A stretch of 64,000 nucleotides of DNA from Bacillota bacterium (GTDB taxonomy: Bacteria; Bacillota; Clostridia; Acetivibrionales; DTU013), in the NCBI GenBank assembly GCA_023411715.1, contig JAEYOM010000076.1:1-64000 (forward strand), written 5' to 3'. Made by a program: the position numbers and the translations under genes. A model generated the notes under the pieces. That model was not told the DNA's origin, did not search any database, and saw nothing but the letters and a program-made list of their open reading frames with translations. Positions within the stretch are counted from its first letter, which is position 1. Each line of letters starts with the position of its first letter. Shown one piece after another: positions 63,244-64,000 of the stretch.

Positions 63244-63702
63244 CTATTTATTTACCGGCGATTCCTTGTATATGAAAATCACATATACCGCCAGCAGTAT
63301 CGTACCGAAGGTAACTGCTATATCCGCGGCGTTGAATATGGGGAATTCGTACTTCCCTATATAGAACAGAAGAAAATCCGTTACCTTCCCCTCGAATAGC
63401 CTGTCTATATAGTTGCCAATAGCGCCGCCAAGTATCAGCGCGAGAGAAAACCTCATAAGTGCGTGTTTGTTTTTTATCATTATATAAATTATAAAAGCGG
63501 CTATAACCGGAATAAGTATCAGAAAAAACAATCTGCCATTCTGAAGTATGCCCCATGCAGCTCCGGGATTCTTATGGAGAGTAAGGTAGAAAAACTTATC
63601 CACCACAGGGATCATTTCTCCCGTTTCGATATTGCTTACGACCACGTACTTCGAGATACGGTCTATTATTATGACTAAAACAGAAATCAGTACCCAGATC
63701 AT
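63244..63702 (-). CDS. lspA: Lipoprotein signal peptidase
   Basis: 152 residues with four membrane helices. Aspartyl catalytic segments GGAIGNYIDRLFEGKVTDFL and IFNAADIAVTFG carry the two active Asp. It removes lipoprotein signal peptides after diacylglyceryl transfer. ATG 63702 is chosen because GGAGG lies inside the longer frame, 6 bases upstream. Confidence 0.96.
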   Translation of the reverse strand: MIWVLISVLVIIIDRISKYVVVSNIETGEMIPVVDKFFYLTLHKNPGAAWGILQNGRLFFLILIPVIAAFIIYIMIKNKHALMRFSLALILGGAIGNYIDRLFEGKVTDFLLFYIGKYEFPIFNAADIAVTFGTILLAVYVIFIYKESPVNK

Positions 63703-63767
63703 ATTTATCCTCCAAACCATTTTTTCGCCCGATCGACTTTACCTTTTCAATACCGGTATAACATGAT

Positions 63768-64000
63768 CTAATATGCTATCTCGGGTTTATACCACTGCGT
63801 AAAACCGCTGAAATGATTCCATGTATCAGGTTCAAGCGGGCCTCTCAGCCTTTTTCCGTAAACCATTGCATCGCGCAGAAAATACAGTCCGATATATGGC
63901 GTGTCGTTATCGATCTGATTCTGCAGAGCTTTGTAGATCGTCTTTCTCTTGCTTTCATCCGTCTCGCGGAACAAGGATGCTACGTTGGCATCTACAGCCG
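63768..64000 (-). CDS. Peptide ABC transporter substrate-binding protein, C-terminal part (partial)
   Basis: The frame is open to the window edge and gives the last 77 residues, ending NHFSGFTQWYKPEIAY. The pattern YKALQNQIDNDTPYIGLYF ... GPLEPDTWNHF matches the C-terminus of SBP_bac_5 (oligopeptide-binding, OppA/DppA-like) proteins. The full gene starts beyond the window. Confidence 0.75.
   Translation of the reverse strand, partial: AVDANVASLFRETDESKRKTIYKALQNQIDNDTPYIGLYFLRDAMVYGKRLRGPLEPDTWNHFSGFTQWYKPEIAY

Overview
The window looks like chromosomal DNA of an anaerobic, low- to mid-GC Gram-positive bacterium of class Clostridia. Supporting signs are strong GGAGG ribosome binding sites, an SLH-domain surface protein, an Rrf2-iscS-iscU operon with a Cys-tailed IscU, lysine 2,3-aminomutase, an NAD-type pyrK/pyrD, a PyrR attenuator, a T-box, a glycine riboswitch and a LexA/YneA pair with CGAAC-type SOS boxes. 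The genus cannot be fixed from the sequence alone. I see no rRNA, tRNA, CRISPR array, prophage or intact transposon.

Layout. 1-6.4 kb (+): the end of a DUF2461-like gene, a CoA-binding protein, an unusual RnfD-RnfC fusion, an ATP-grasp ligase overlapping a lysine 2,3-aminomutase, YbaK, and a His/Met-rich small protein. 6.6-8.5 kb (-): HAD hydrolase, S51 peptidase and cupin, then a decayed AraC regulator. 8.6-13.6 kb: Xer-type recombinase, LCP protein, M18 aminopeptidase, PHP phosphatase. 13.7-17.1 kb (-): iscR-iscS-iscU-mnmA. 17.3-27.7 kb (-): LarA-like protein, small membrane protein, rarA, glyA under a glycine riboswitch, AIR-synthase-like protein, DUF2225 protein, VanW protein, thiI and a second cysteine desulfurase. 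28-31.6 kb (+): SLH-GH18 protein and a TMTC-like membrane TPR protein. 31.6-32.8 kb: divergent yneA/lexA SOS module. 32.8-41 kb (-): miaB-ylbF-mutS-mutL-miaA-hfq. 41-47.5 kb (-): GH3 lipoprotein, a methionyl-tRNA synthetase relative behind a T-box, an M50-like membrane protein and an S41 peptidase. 47.6-59.8 kb (-): pyrR-pyrB-pyrC-pyrF-carA-carB-pyrK-pyrD-(histidine phosphatase)-pyrE-like, the full set for UMP synthesis, behind a PyrR attenuator. 59.9-64 kb (-): chemotaxis receptor, RluA-family pseudouridine synthase, lspA, and the end of a peptide-binding lipoprotein.

How the genes work together. Two sulfur-relay units (IscS/IscU/MnmA and NifZ-like/ThiI) serve Fe-S clusters, 2-thiouridine and 4-thiouridine. 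MiaA and MiaB modify the same tRNA position (A37) and share an operon with mismatch repair and Hfq. The pyr block is one pathway under one attenuator, with an extra terminator after pyrR.

Most unusual items: the RnfD-RnfC fusion without a visible flavinylation motif; the ATP-grasp/aminomutase pair, which may make a beta-lysine compound; the MetRS relative with a KASSS loop and a T-box whose specifier does not read as AUG; and at least five short tandem-repeat expansions in linkers and spacers.
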